From Aromatoleum anaerobium (GTDB lineage Bacteria > Pseudomonadota > Gammaproteobacteria > Burkholderiales > Rhodocyclaceae), in contig NZ_WTVG02000037.1 of the NCBI RefSeq assembly GCF_012910705.2, positions 1 through 64,000 on the forward strand: a stretch of 64,000 nt of DNA. The letters are read 5' to 3'. Positions 55,385-64,000 of the stretch are shown one piece after another. The notes beneath the pieces are model-generated. The model was not told the origin of the DNA. It was given only the letters and a program-made list of their open reading frames with translations, and did no database searches. The translations under genes were made by a program, and so were the position numbers. Position 1 is the stretch's first letter, and the number at the start of each line of letters is the position of its first letter.

Positions 55385-55666
55385 ATGTTGATGAAAATCG
55401 CCGCCGCCGCCGCGTCCGTACTGATCGCCACCTCGGTTTTCGCCGCCGACAAGGTCAACGTCGCCAAGTTCTACGAACTGAAGGACGGTTCCACGGTGTA
55501 TGTGTTCAAGGACGGCAAGATGGCCATGGAAAACAAGGCCGGCCAGGTTGTCTCGATGAAGGAGGGCCACGCGATGGAGACGAAGGATGGCCAGAAGATC
55601 ATGATGAAGGGCAACGAGGTCTGGCGTCTCGACGATGCGCTGAATCACGATCGTCGCGGCAACTGA
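55385..55666 (+). CDS. copK: CopK-like periplasmic copper-binding protein
   Basis: The 93-residue protein has a signal peptide (ending VFA) and a CopK-like mature part: YELKDGSTVYVFKDGKMAME, then GHAMETKDGQKIMMKGNEVWRLDDALN, rich in Met. CopK of Cupriavidus binds Cu(I) and Cu(II) in the periplasm under high copper. AAGGAG lies 7 nt before ATG 55385. It opens the copper region that continues to copA. Confidence 0.9.
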   Translation: MLMKIAAAAASVLIATSVFAADKVNVAKFYELKDGSTVYVFKDGKMAMENKAGQVVSMKEGHAMETKDGQKIMMKGNEVWRLDDALNHDRRGN

Positions 55667-56023
55667 AGAGAAGGCGCGCGGCCGCGCCAGGTTCCGGATG
55701 GCCCCCCTTGCCCGCAGACATGGGGCCATCGCCATTTTCGCGTGAGTGGGTACGCCGGACCTATTCGTTGCTGATCAGACTCTGTTTGACGCGACCGGAT
55801 CGGTCCGATGTCGCGTCACTTGCCTGAACGGTTTTCAGTCCCGGGCATTCCGATGCAGCCATGATCGCATTCGACGATCCAGCGCCTGCGCAGCACGACG
55901 GCGCAATAACGGTAGCTCACGGCGTTCCCGGAACAGCCCGCGGCGGCTGCGAGAAGGTGGCAGACGCAGCGCTCGCCGTGGGTCTGCCCGGATTTGAAAT
56001 GCATGAAAGGGCGGGACATCGCG

Positions 56024-56302
56024 TTACTTCATGTCGCGCTGGTGATCGTGCCGCTTGTCCGGCGTCTTGTCCTCGTGCACGGATCTTTCGCCCGAGGGCG
56101 CCGCTTGCCTGGCGGGCACGCCGAGCTTTTCGGCGACATGGCTGTGGCGCGGTTTCACCTGCGCCGGGCTGCCCGGCGCGGTGGTCTCCGTGTTTTCCCC
56201 TTTGGCATCGACCGGGGGGGTATCCTGCGCGGCGCCTGCGCCGACGGAAAACGTCATGGCGATGGCAAATACGCTGAGGACGAAGCTTGTCGTGCGTTTC
56301 AT
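56024..56302 (-). CDS. Small His-rich periplasmic protein
   Basis: The 92-residue protein has a signal peptide (ending AGA or GAAQ) and a disordered, charged mature part with scattered His (PRHSHVAEKLGV, KRHDHQRD). I do not recognise a family. The composition and the place between copK and copA suggest a metal-related role. The 55667-56023 gap shows no convincing gene. Confidence 0.65.
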   Translation of the reverse strand: MKRTTSFVLSVFAIAMTFSVGAGAAQDTPPVDAKGENTETTAPGSPAQVKPRHSHVAEKLGVPARQAAPSGERSVHEDKTPDKRHDHQRDMK

Positions 56303-56486
56303 GATGATCTCCGGCGATGGGCGTTGAATCGGATCGGGAGCGTCCGGCTGGCCGCGCCCGAGTCTCTTGAAGACGCTGTCAGTGTGCGCCGGCGCGGCTG
56401 TCCGGTCGATGACGAACGGATTACAGATGAGTCAGGATGCCGACGCGGCCTGCCGACACGTGCCGCCTTCACCACTGCGATGGCCG

Positions 56487-57269
56487 CTACGTTCGCCGGT
56501 GCGATGGCCGGTCGGTTCGGCCGAAATCGGCTTCGCTGCACTTCAACTCGACCATGCGCCGCAAAGCCGGCTCTTCGGCAACGAAAAGCCGGACCGCCTC
56601 AGGGTCGAACTGGCTGCCGCTCATGCGCCGGATTTCCGCCATCGCCGTTTCGAACGGCAGCGCGTGCCGATAGGGGCGGTCCGAGGTCATCGCATCGAGC
56701 GCGTCGATCACGGCAAACAGTCGCGCCCCCAACGGGATGGCTTCGCCACGCAAACCACGCGGATACCCTGTGCCGTCGAAGCGTTCCTCGTGGCAGCGCA
56801 CGATTTCTGCCGCGTCCTCCATGCCTGCGAGGTGACTGACGAGGTGATGGCCGTCGTCGGGATGGCGGCGCATCACGGTCCATTCGTCGTCGTCGAGCGG
56901 TCCGTTCTTCAACAAGATACGGTCCGGGACGCCGATCTTCCCGATGTCGTGAAGCAGCGCGCCCCAGTAAATTTGGGTGAGGCGCCGCTCGTCGTGCGGA
57001 AAGAAGCGTTTTGCCAGGACGACCGTGTGGCAGGCGACGCGCCGCGAGTGGAGACCGGTCTCGTGTTCGCGCAGATCGAGCGCGCTGGCGAGCGCTTCGG
57101 CGAAACCGGCGTTCAGATCGCCGCAAGCCGAACACTCCGCCGCGAGCGGTTCGAGAAAGCAGCGTTCGCAGAGCGCATCGCCGGTTTCCGGCCGGTCCCG
57201 GGATGCGATGAGAGCGCCGCAGCAACTGCATGTCGCCGCTGAAGTGGTCGAAGTGCGTGAATCGTTCAA
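56487..57269 (-). CDS. HD-GYP domain phosphodiesterase with N-terminal Cys clusters
   Basis: The 260-residue protein has an HD-GYP domain: HDIGKIGVPDRILLKNG, HPDDGHHLV and HEERFDGTGYPRG. HD-GYP enzymes hydrolyse cyclic di-GMP. Ahead of it are cysteine pairs CSCCG, CERC and CSACG that look like zinc ribbons. I chose TTG 57269 (with GGGAG upstream) because residues further up overlap the next gene; this start is uncertain. Confidence 0.8.
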   Translation of the reverse strand: MNDSRTSTTSAATCSCCGALIASRDRPETGDALCERCFLEPLAAECSACGDLNAGFAEALASALDLREHETGLHSRRVACHTVVLAKRFFPHDERRLTQIYWGALLHDIGKIGVPDRILLKNGPLDDDEWTVMRRHPDDGHHLVSHLAGMEDAAEIVRCHEERFDGTGYPRGLRGEAIPLGARLFAVIDALDAMTSDRPYRHALPFETAMAEIRRMSGSQFDPEAVRLFVAEEPALRRMVELKCSEADFGRTDRPSHRRT

Positions 57270-57313
57270 GGCCGCAATCTCCCTCGATGGCCGTGCGATC
57301 GAACCCGGTTTCG

Positions 57314-57970
57314 TCAGTTCCGCGGCGCCCCGGACTGTTGCGCACCCAGGCGGGGGATGAACGCGGGCGTGCGTTCGAGGTAGCGGCGGTACGCATCGCC
57401 GAATTCGGCGACCGCGTCGCGCTCCTCGTGCCGCGCGAGCCGCGCGTAGACGACGAGCAGGATCGGGAACAGCACGAGCGTGATCAGCGTCGGCCACTGC
57501 AGCAGGAAGCCGAACATCACGAGCACGAAGGCGACGTACTGGGGATGTCGGATGCTGGCATAGGGACCGCTGTCGGCCACCCGGTGCTCGCGCTGGGCTT
57601 CGTAGAGCACCGGCCAGGCTTTCGCGAGCAGCCAGAATCCGCCGACGATGAACACCGTGCTGAGCAGGTGGAAGGGGCCGAAATGCGGATTCGAGCGCCA
57701 GCCGACCATCGTCTCGAGCAGGTGCCCGGAATCATGGGCGAGGAAATCCACCCCCGGAAAACGCGACGACAGCCAGCCGGACAGCAGGTAAATCGTCAGC
57801 GGGAAGCCATACATCTCGGTGAACAGCGCGACGATGAACGCCGAGTAGGCACCGAACGAGCGCCAGTCGCGCTTGCTGCGCGGCCTGGCGAAGCTGAACG
57901 CGAACGCGATGAAGAACAGCGAATTGATCACGACCAGCGACCACAGGCCATAGGCGGGCGTGTCGCTCAT
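57314..57970 (-). CDS. Isoprenylcysteine/phospholipid methyltransferase-like membrane protein
   Basis: The 218-residue protein has about six helices and the C-terminal ICMT/PEMT signature SGPYASIRHPQYVAFVLVMF and RHEERDAVAEFGDAYRRYLER. Family members methylate lipids or lipid-like substrates. It overlaps the DUF2933 gene by 4 nt, and genes of this kind often sit beside DUF2933 and CopA in metal-resistance clusters. Confidence 0.85.
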   Translation of the reverse strand: MSDTPAYGLWSLVVINSLFFIAFAFSFARPRSKRDWRSFGAYSAFIVALFTEMYGFPLTIYLLSGWLSSRFPGVDFLAHDSGHLLETMVGWRSNPHFGPFHLLSTVFIVGGFWLLAKAWPVLYEAQREHRVADSGPYASIRHPQYVAFVLVMFGFLLQWPTLITLVLFPILLVVYARLARHEERDAVAEFGDAYRRYLERTPAFIPRLGAQQSGAPRN

Positions 57971-58221
57971 TTTTCATCTCCTTGCACACTTCTCGGCTTC
58001 GTCCCGTGATCGTGCCCGCCGTGACCGCCATGCATGAACAGATGCATCAGCGGACACGCGAGCACTATCAGCCAGGGGAGGAAGCCGAGTACGTGGGCGC
58101 GGTGCTCGGTGAAAAGCAAGAACACCGCCAGCGCGAGAAATCCGGCGAAGACCCACTTCGCCCGCGAGCCGGAGCGGGCGTGTGGATGGGATGACTGCTC
58201 CTTGTCGTCCAGCGATTTCAT
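57967..58221 (-). CDS. DUF2933 membrane protein
   Basis: The 84-residue protein has one or two helices (WVFAGFLALAVFLLF, LGFLPWLIVLACPLMHLFMH) and a His-rich end MHLFMHGGHGGHDHG, the DUF2933 pattern. It probably helps bind or handle metal at the membrane. GGGGAG is 5 nt before ATG 58221. Confidence 0.88.
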   Translation of the reverse strand: MKSLDDKEQSSHPHARSGSRAKWVFAGFLALAVFLLFTEHRAHVLGFLPWLIVLACPLMHLFMHGGHGGHDHGTKPRSVQGDEK

Positions 58222-58232
58222 GTGTCTCCCCA

Positions 58233-58703
58233 TTAACGGCGGCGGTATTCGAATAAGGCTTCAATCGGCTTCGCTGTTCCGGGCAGGCGGATTTCCAACG
58301 CGATTCGGTACGGGCCATCGCCCGTCAGGATGAAATAGCCGCCGAAGCTCGTCGCTTCTTCGATACGCATCGGCTCAAGTTGCTTGCGTGTACCGGCCAG
58401 GCCGAGGTCGGCCACGGTCGCCCGCACATCGGCCTCGGTGATGCGCTGGCCGGCCGTATCAAAGAGGGCGACGACCAGGTGATAGGCGTTCTTCCCGGTG
58501 GAAACGCCGCCATGCATGGCCCGCTCTTCGTGAGGCAGCGGGTGCTTGCCGGCGACCTGTGCGGGCAGGATGCCGTAATAGATCTCGATGCCCTGCACGG
58601 TTGCGTGCTGCCCCGACTCGACCGCATGGGCGAAAGCCGCCGTGACCAGCATGATCAGCGCAGCGATCCAGTGCCGAATCGTTCGCGGGTACTCTTTTCT
58701 CAT
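58233..58703 (-). CDS. Hypothetical exported protein of the copper cluster
   Basis: The 156-residue protein has an N-terminal helix ending FAHA, then HATVQGIEIYYGILPAQVAG, AMHGGVSTGKNAYHLVVALF, and a beta-rich C-terminus ending EALFEYRRR. I do not recognise the family; the layout resembles FixH-like or copper-chaperone-like periplasmic domains. AAGGAGAAGG precedes ATG 58703; the longer frame overlaps the methyltransferase gene. Confidence 0.65.
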   Translation of the reverse strand: MRKEYPRTIRHWIAALIMLVTAAFAHAVESGQHATVQGIEIYYGILPAQVAGKHPLPHEERAMHGGVSTGKNAYHLVVALFDTAGQRITEADVRATVADLGLAGTRKQLEPMRIEEATSFGGYFILTGDGPYRIALEIRLPGTAKPIEALFEYRRR

Positions 58704-59539
58704 GATCCTTCTCCTTGCGTTGAAGCGGGACGTGCCACCCAGAAAGACAGCAACTGCATCCAGCGCCCGTGCCTTCGGACTGAGCCGAATCCGCTCCGAT
58801 GCAGAAAAGCGGGGATCTCGCCGCGCAGGTTGCCGGCAGTCATCGGCATCGCCAGCAAGGGCCAGACCAGCAGCCACCACAGCGGGTTCGCCGGCCGGTC
58901 GAGGTCGGCGATGACAAGACGTCCCGAGGGCTTCAGGACGCGTCGCACACTCTTGAGCCCGGCTTCCTTCGCCTGCGGCGGCAGGTGATGCAGCATCACG
59001 CTCGCCAGCACCACGTCGAATGAGGCGTCGGGAAACGGCAGCGTTTCGATCGCGGCAAGCTGGAAGCTCGCGCGGCTGCCCGCGCGGGCGGCATTCTCAC
59101 GTGCGACGCCGATCATCGCCGGTGCCGCGTCAATCCCGACGGCCTCGCCCGACGGCCCGACTGCTTCTGCGGCGAGCCGGGTCAGCACGCCCGTGCCGCA
59201 GCCAACTTCCAGCACGCGCTCGCCTGGGCGCAGGGCGGCATGGCGCAGCGTCTCGATCCGAAAGGCTTTGCCGAGACCGAGCTTGGGACAGTACCAATCA
59301 TAGATCGGTGCAGCCCAGCCCATGGTCATTCCCGCCGTGTGCGGGACGGGGCCTGGGGGAAAGGCGTTTGAGCGGCGCAACTGCAAGGCACCCCAGATGA
59401 GCAACGCCGGGCAGATAAGCAGAATGGCGACCACGATCGCGCTCGCCCACGTGAGTCCCCACAGCCACAGGATCGCCGCCGCCATCGCAATGGCCAGGGC
59501 GGGGCAGATCCACATCCAGTTGTCGATGCGTCGGTTCAT
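58700..59539 (-). CDS. Membrane-anchored class I SAM methyltransferase
   Basis: The 279-residue protein has two N-terminal helices (residues about 9-50) and then a SAM fold: motif I VLEVGCGTGVLTRLA, VGIDAAPAMIGVA, DVVLASVMLHHLPP and VLKPSGRLVIADLD. A membrane substrate such as a lipid or quinone is likely. It overlaps the preceding-listed gene by 4 nt and follows copA by 10 nt, so the genes are one operon. Confidence 0.85.
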   Translation of the reverse strand: MNRRIDNWMWICPALAIAMAAAILWLWGLTWASAIVVAILLICPALLIWGALQLRRSNAFPPGPVPHTAGMTMGWAAPIYDWYCPKLGLGKAFRIETLRHAALRPGERVLEVGCGTGVLTRLAAEAVGPSGEAVGIDAAPAMIGVARENAARAGSRASFQLAAIETLPFPDASFDVVLASVMLHHLPPQAKEAGLKSVRRVLKPSGRLVIADLDRPANPLWWLLVWPLLAMPMTAGNLRGEIPAFLHRSGFGSVRRHGRWMQLLSFWVARPASTQGEGS

Positions 59540-59549
59540 CCGGCGGCAC

Positions 59550-61910
<2,361 letters not shown>

Positions 61911-62211
61911 GATGGTTTCCTCGTGGAGCTCATGTATCGGGATAGACGCGCAAGCCTTTCCGCTGGATGACCGGAGCCTTATCGGGGTGTCCGTCTCAGA
62001 GCCTCTTCCACGGGCATCAGCGCTTAACTCGCATGTCATGTCCGCCTCACCCATGGCGCGACCGGTGCGCCTGGGTCGAGGTCGGTTCACCCAGCGAACG
62101 AGCCGATCACGCTGCAATCAGGCGGACTGGAGCGCCGCAGGACATGCCGCGCCAGCCCGGACGCCATGTCCATGTCACGGACGGGGCTGGAAGATGTTCA
62201 GCGGATGACGA

Positions 62212-62676
62212 TCATTTTCCGGTGGATTTACCCGTCGGCTTCGGCATCCGCTCCATCATCATCTGCATCATGTCCATGCGCCGCTCCATCTGGTGCATGC
62301 GGTTGGTGATGGCTTCGGTCGATGCGGCGCCCGTGCCCGGAGCCATCATCATTCCCATCCCCTGCATCATGCCCATGTCACCCATCATCGGGCAGCCCAT
62401 CTGGCCCCTCGCCATCTGCTGGCCCAGCATCATGTTTTCACGCATGGTCTGCATGTGCTCCATCAGCAGTTTCTGCCGCTCCTCGGGATCCTTGGCTGCG
62501 GCCACGGCCTCGAGTTGCGACTGCATCTTGCTCGTGTTGTCCCGCATCTTCTGCACCGTCGTTTCGGGCGTCGGGGCGGAGACGGCCGCGGGTTGGTCGG
62601 GGTGGTGCGCATCGTCGGCGTAGGCGGGAAGGGCCGCGACCAGGGATATCGCGACTGCAGTCAGGATCGTTTTCAT
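62212..62676 (-). CDS. Met-rich periplasmic protein
   Basis: The 154-residue protein has a signal peptide (ending AYA), a His pair HHPDQ, a helical middle and a Met-dense segment (CPMMGDMGMMQGMGMMM) followed by MERRMDMMQMMMERM. Such sequences bind Cu(I) in the periplasm. It sits 302 nt upstream of copA on the same strand, so probably serves copper storage or chaperoning (inference). Confidence 0.75.
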   Translation of the reverse strand: MKTILTAVAISLVAALPAYADDAHHPDQPAAVSAPTPETTVQKMRDNTSKMQSQLEAVAAAKDPEERQKLLMEHMQTMRENMMLGQQMARGQMGCPMMGDMGMMQGMGMMMAPGTGAASTEAITNRMHQMERRMDMMQMMMERMPKPTGKSTGK

Positions 62677-62929
62677 GATTTGTCTCCTAAGTCGGCGTAG
62701 CCGGAACCAGACAGGGAACTTGCGCAGGCCGGGTCAGACCGTTCGGCCGTTGCGTGGGCTGGAGGGTGATGCAAGTGCATGCTGCGCTCCCCGTGCTGAA
62801 GATGAATTCATCATAGCCCGCGCCGGTCGACAGGAGGCTGACGCGAAGATTACATTTCGGTCATCCTGACGCAGGGGGCGCAGGTGGAACGATATCGGCA
62901 TGTTCGACCTGGATCCGCGCGGGGCAGGT

Positions 62930-63328
62930 TCAGCGCCAGTTTTCCACCACCAGCCCGCCGACCCGCGCGAATTCGCTGACATTGGACGTCACCACGATCA
63001 GGCCGCGGGCAAGGGCGCAGCCGGCGATCAGCACGTCGTAGGCACCGATCGGCTGTCCCTGACGCTGCAGTGCGGCGCGAATACCGGCCGCCGCCTGTGC
63101 GTCGGCGTCATCGAACGGGAAGGTCGTGATCGAGCCGAGAAAAGCGTCGATGACCGGCGCGAGTCTTCTGGCGCGCTCCGGGTTGAGCCTCAGCCCGAAT
63201 TCGAGTTCCATGCGCGTGACGCTGGAAATGCCGATCAGAGTCGGCGCGGTAGCCTTGATGCGCGCCAGCACGCCCGGCTGTCCCTTGACGAAGTCGCTGA
63301 CCGTGCAGGTGTCGAGCAGGTACTTCAT
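62930..63328 (-). CDS. vapC: VapC-like PIN-domain toxin
   Basis: The 132-residue ribonuclease-type toxin has the PIN acidic residues in context: MKYLLDTCTVSDF, the MELEFGLR segment and GAYDVLIAGCALA, with TSNVSEF near the C-terminus. It overlaps the antitoxin gene by 4 nt. VapC toxins cut tRNA or rRNA. Confidence 0.9.
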   Translation of the reverse strand: MKYLLDTCTVSDFVKGQPGVLARIKATAPTLIGISSVTRMELEFGLRLNPERARRLAPVIDAFLGSITTFPFDDADAQAAAGIRAALQRQGQPIGAYDVLIAGCALARGLIVVTSNVSEFARVGGLVVENWR

Positions 63329-63561
63329 GCCAGCGGATCCGTCAGCGGCGGTTTCAGCGTGCTGCGGCCGGCTTCCAGGGGCGGCATGTCGGCCACGCCC
63401 TCGAAGCCAAGCACTTCATCGGGCCACTGCGGCGTGCCATGCCGCGCGAGCCACTCGCTCACTGCCTTGCGGATCAGCGCGTTCTTCGTTTCCCCGGTAC
63501 GTTCGGCCGCGGCAACGAGCTGCCGGCCGGTCTGGTCGTCGAGGTAGATGTTGAAGTTCAT
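63325..63561 (-). CDS. vapB: VapB-like antitoxin, ribbon-helix-helix
   Basis: The 78-residue protein has a ribbon-helix-helix start (MNFNIYLDDQTGRQLVAAAE, KNALIRKAVSEWLARHG) and a C-terminal tail that would block the toxin. ATG 63561. It starts the operon and overlaps vapC by 4 nt (ATGA). Confidence 0.85.
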   Translation of the reverse strand: MNFNIYLDDQTGRQLVAAAERTGETKNALIRKAVSEWLARHGTPQWPDEVLGFEGVADMPPLEAGRSTLKPPLTDPLA

Positions 63562-63578
63562 GACGTTTCCCGATGAAT

Positions 63579-63598
63579 ATAACATGTTCAGATGTTAT
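63579..63598. promoter_or_regulatory. Operator palindrome upstream of vapBC
   Basis: ATAACAT-GTTCAG-ATGTTAT is a perfect inverted repeat 18 bp upstream of the vapB start, in the promoter. It is the likely site for VapB/VapBC autorepression. Confidence 0.65.
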
Positions 63599-63729
63599 GT
63601 TCGCTGGGGGGAAGAATCAAGCTTTCCACCGGAAAAACGCAGCGACGAATCCGGCTGTCGGCCATGCGCGGTAGCGGCAGGTTTGTCGTAGCCGCGCGAA
63701 GCTTCGACCGCCGGTCCCGGCTCGCGTCC

Positions 63730-64000
63730 TTACTTGATCGCGAAGCGCGCCGTCGCCGGCGCCTTGCCCGCCAGCGTGACCACCGCGACGGCCTTGGTGC
63801 CGGGGGCGACCTTGAACGTGCCTTTCGCTTCGAGCTTGTTGTCGCCGGCGGGCGCGAGGCTGGCTTCGCTCTTTTCGGCGCCGCTCAGCAGCGTGACTTT
63901 CGCGGTCGCGCCGGTCGTGTCGATCTTCCGGCCGTGGTCATCGAGGTAGAGGCTCAGCGTGTCGGGCGTCGCGACGAGCTCATAGACGACTTCCTTCACT
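63730..64000 (-). CDS. Hypothetical protein, C-terminal part (5' end outside window)
   Basis: About 90 residues are visible and the gene continues past the right edge. VKEVVYELVATPDTLSLYLD, then HGRKIDTTGATAKVTLLSG and a beta-rich end VTLAGKAPATARFAIK. The form is that of a periplasmic beta-domain seen at the C-terminus of metal-resistance proteins; no function is claimed. A GTG codon at 63999 is probably internal. Confidence 0.6.
   Translation of the reverse strand, partial: VKEVVYELVATPDTLSLYLDDHGRKIDTTGATAKVTLLSGAEKSEASLAPAGDNKLEAKGTFKVAPGTKAVAVVTLAGKAPATARFAIK

Noticed and set aside
55816-56019. Minus-strand frame of 67 codons as a transposase remnant
   Set aside because: No motif of a DDE or other transposase can be read in any frame; the stretch is left as noncoding.
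61911-62211. CueR/MerR-type promoter dyad before copA
   Set aside because: The only candidate dyad has mismatched arms and wrong spacing for a 19-bp MerR promoter.

Overview
The window looks like the chromosome of a high-GC betaproteobacterium of the Rhodocyclales, close to Aromatoleum/Azoarcus/Thauera. The reasons are a PadB-type phenylacetyl-CoA:acceptor oxidoreductase, a heme-copper NO reductase operon, GTG starts with strong Shine-Dalgarno sites, and very GC-rich third positions. This placement is inferred from gene content and was not computed. No rRNA, tRNA or CRISPR array was seen. Most long ORFs opposite a real gene are shadows.

Region 1 (1-8.7 kb), anaerobic aryl-acid metabolism. 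A padB-like molybdopterin oxidoreductase gene (running off the left edge) and fdhD run leftwards. A MarR regulator, an ADP-forming acyl-CoA synthetase-like fusion and an orphan TRAP binding protein run rightwards. The fdhD-padB promoter and the synthetase promoter share the palindrome CGTCAA-N6-TTGACG. Remnants of a TRAP permease gene and of a second synthetase gene show that the cluster has decayed.

Region 2 (8.7-21.7 kb). An 80-bp tandem repeat, acuI/yhdH, ruvC and a GDSL autotransporter come first. The most interesting unit follows: a divergent sigma54 activator with a four-cysteine PAS domain faces a norY-norS-senC-orf1 operon (sNOR-type heme-copper NO reductase). The gap between them carries an upstream palindrome, an IHF-like site and a -24/-12 promoter. 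A DMT exporter, yebC, a SLOG-like protein, a ComEA-like protein and a probable rquA (rhodoquinone synthesis) follow.

Region 3 (21.7-34.1 kb). A DEAD-box helicase, an M48 peptidase, btuF and cobQ, a TrkH potassium transporter beside a shortened KdpD/KdpE pair, an enoyl-CoA hydratase-like protein, and yjcH-actP for acetate uptake.

Region 4 (34.1-47.6 kb). A complete leftward tad/flp pilus locus: two Flp pilins, prepilin peptidase, an AAA ATPase, RcpC, RcpA secretin, a lipoprotein, TadG, two TadE-like pseudopilins, TadZ, TadA, TadB, TadC and a TPR lipoprotein.

Region 5 (47.6-55.2 kb), an accessory island. An isoprenylcysteine methyltransferase-like protein and a single-domain response regulator come first. 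Three copies (one whole, two broken) of a PD-(D/E)XK/DUF4351 gene surround a HicAB toxin-antitoxin pair. A secreted subtilase and a broken IS200/IS605 transposase follow. A direct repeat of about 270-300 bp bounds the island; it carries the 5' end of the response-regulator gene.

Region 6 (55.2-64 kb), copper/metal handling. CopK, a His-rich periplasmic peptide, an HD-GYP protein, membrane methyltransferases, a DUF2933 protein, a CopA-type P-type ATPase with two YHS domains, a Met-rich periplasmic protein, a VapBC pair and a partial gene at the right edge.
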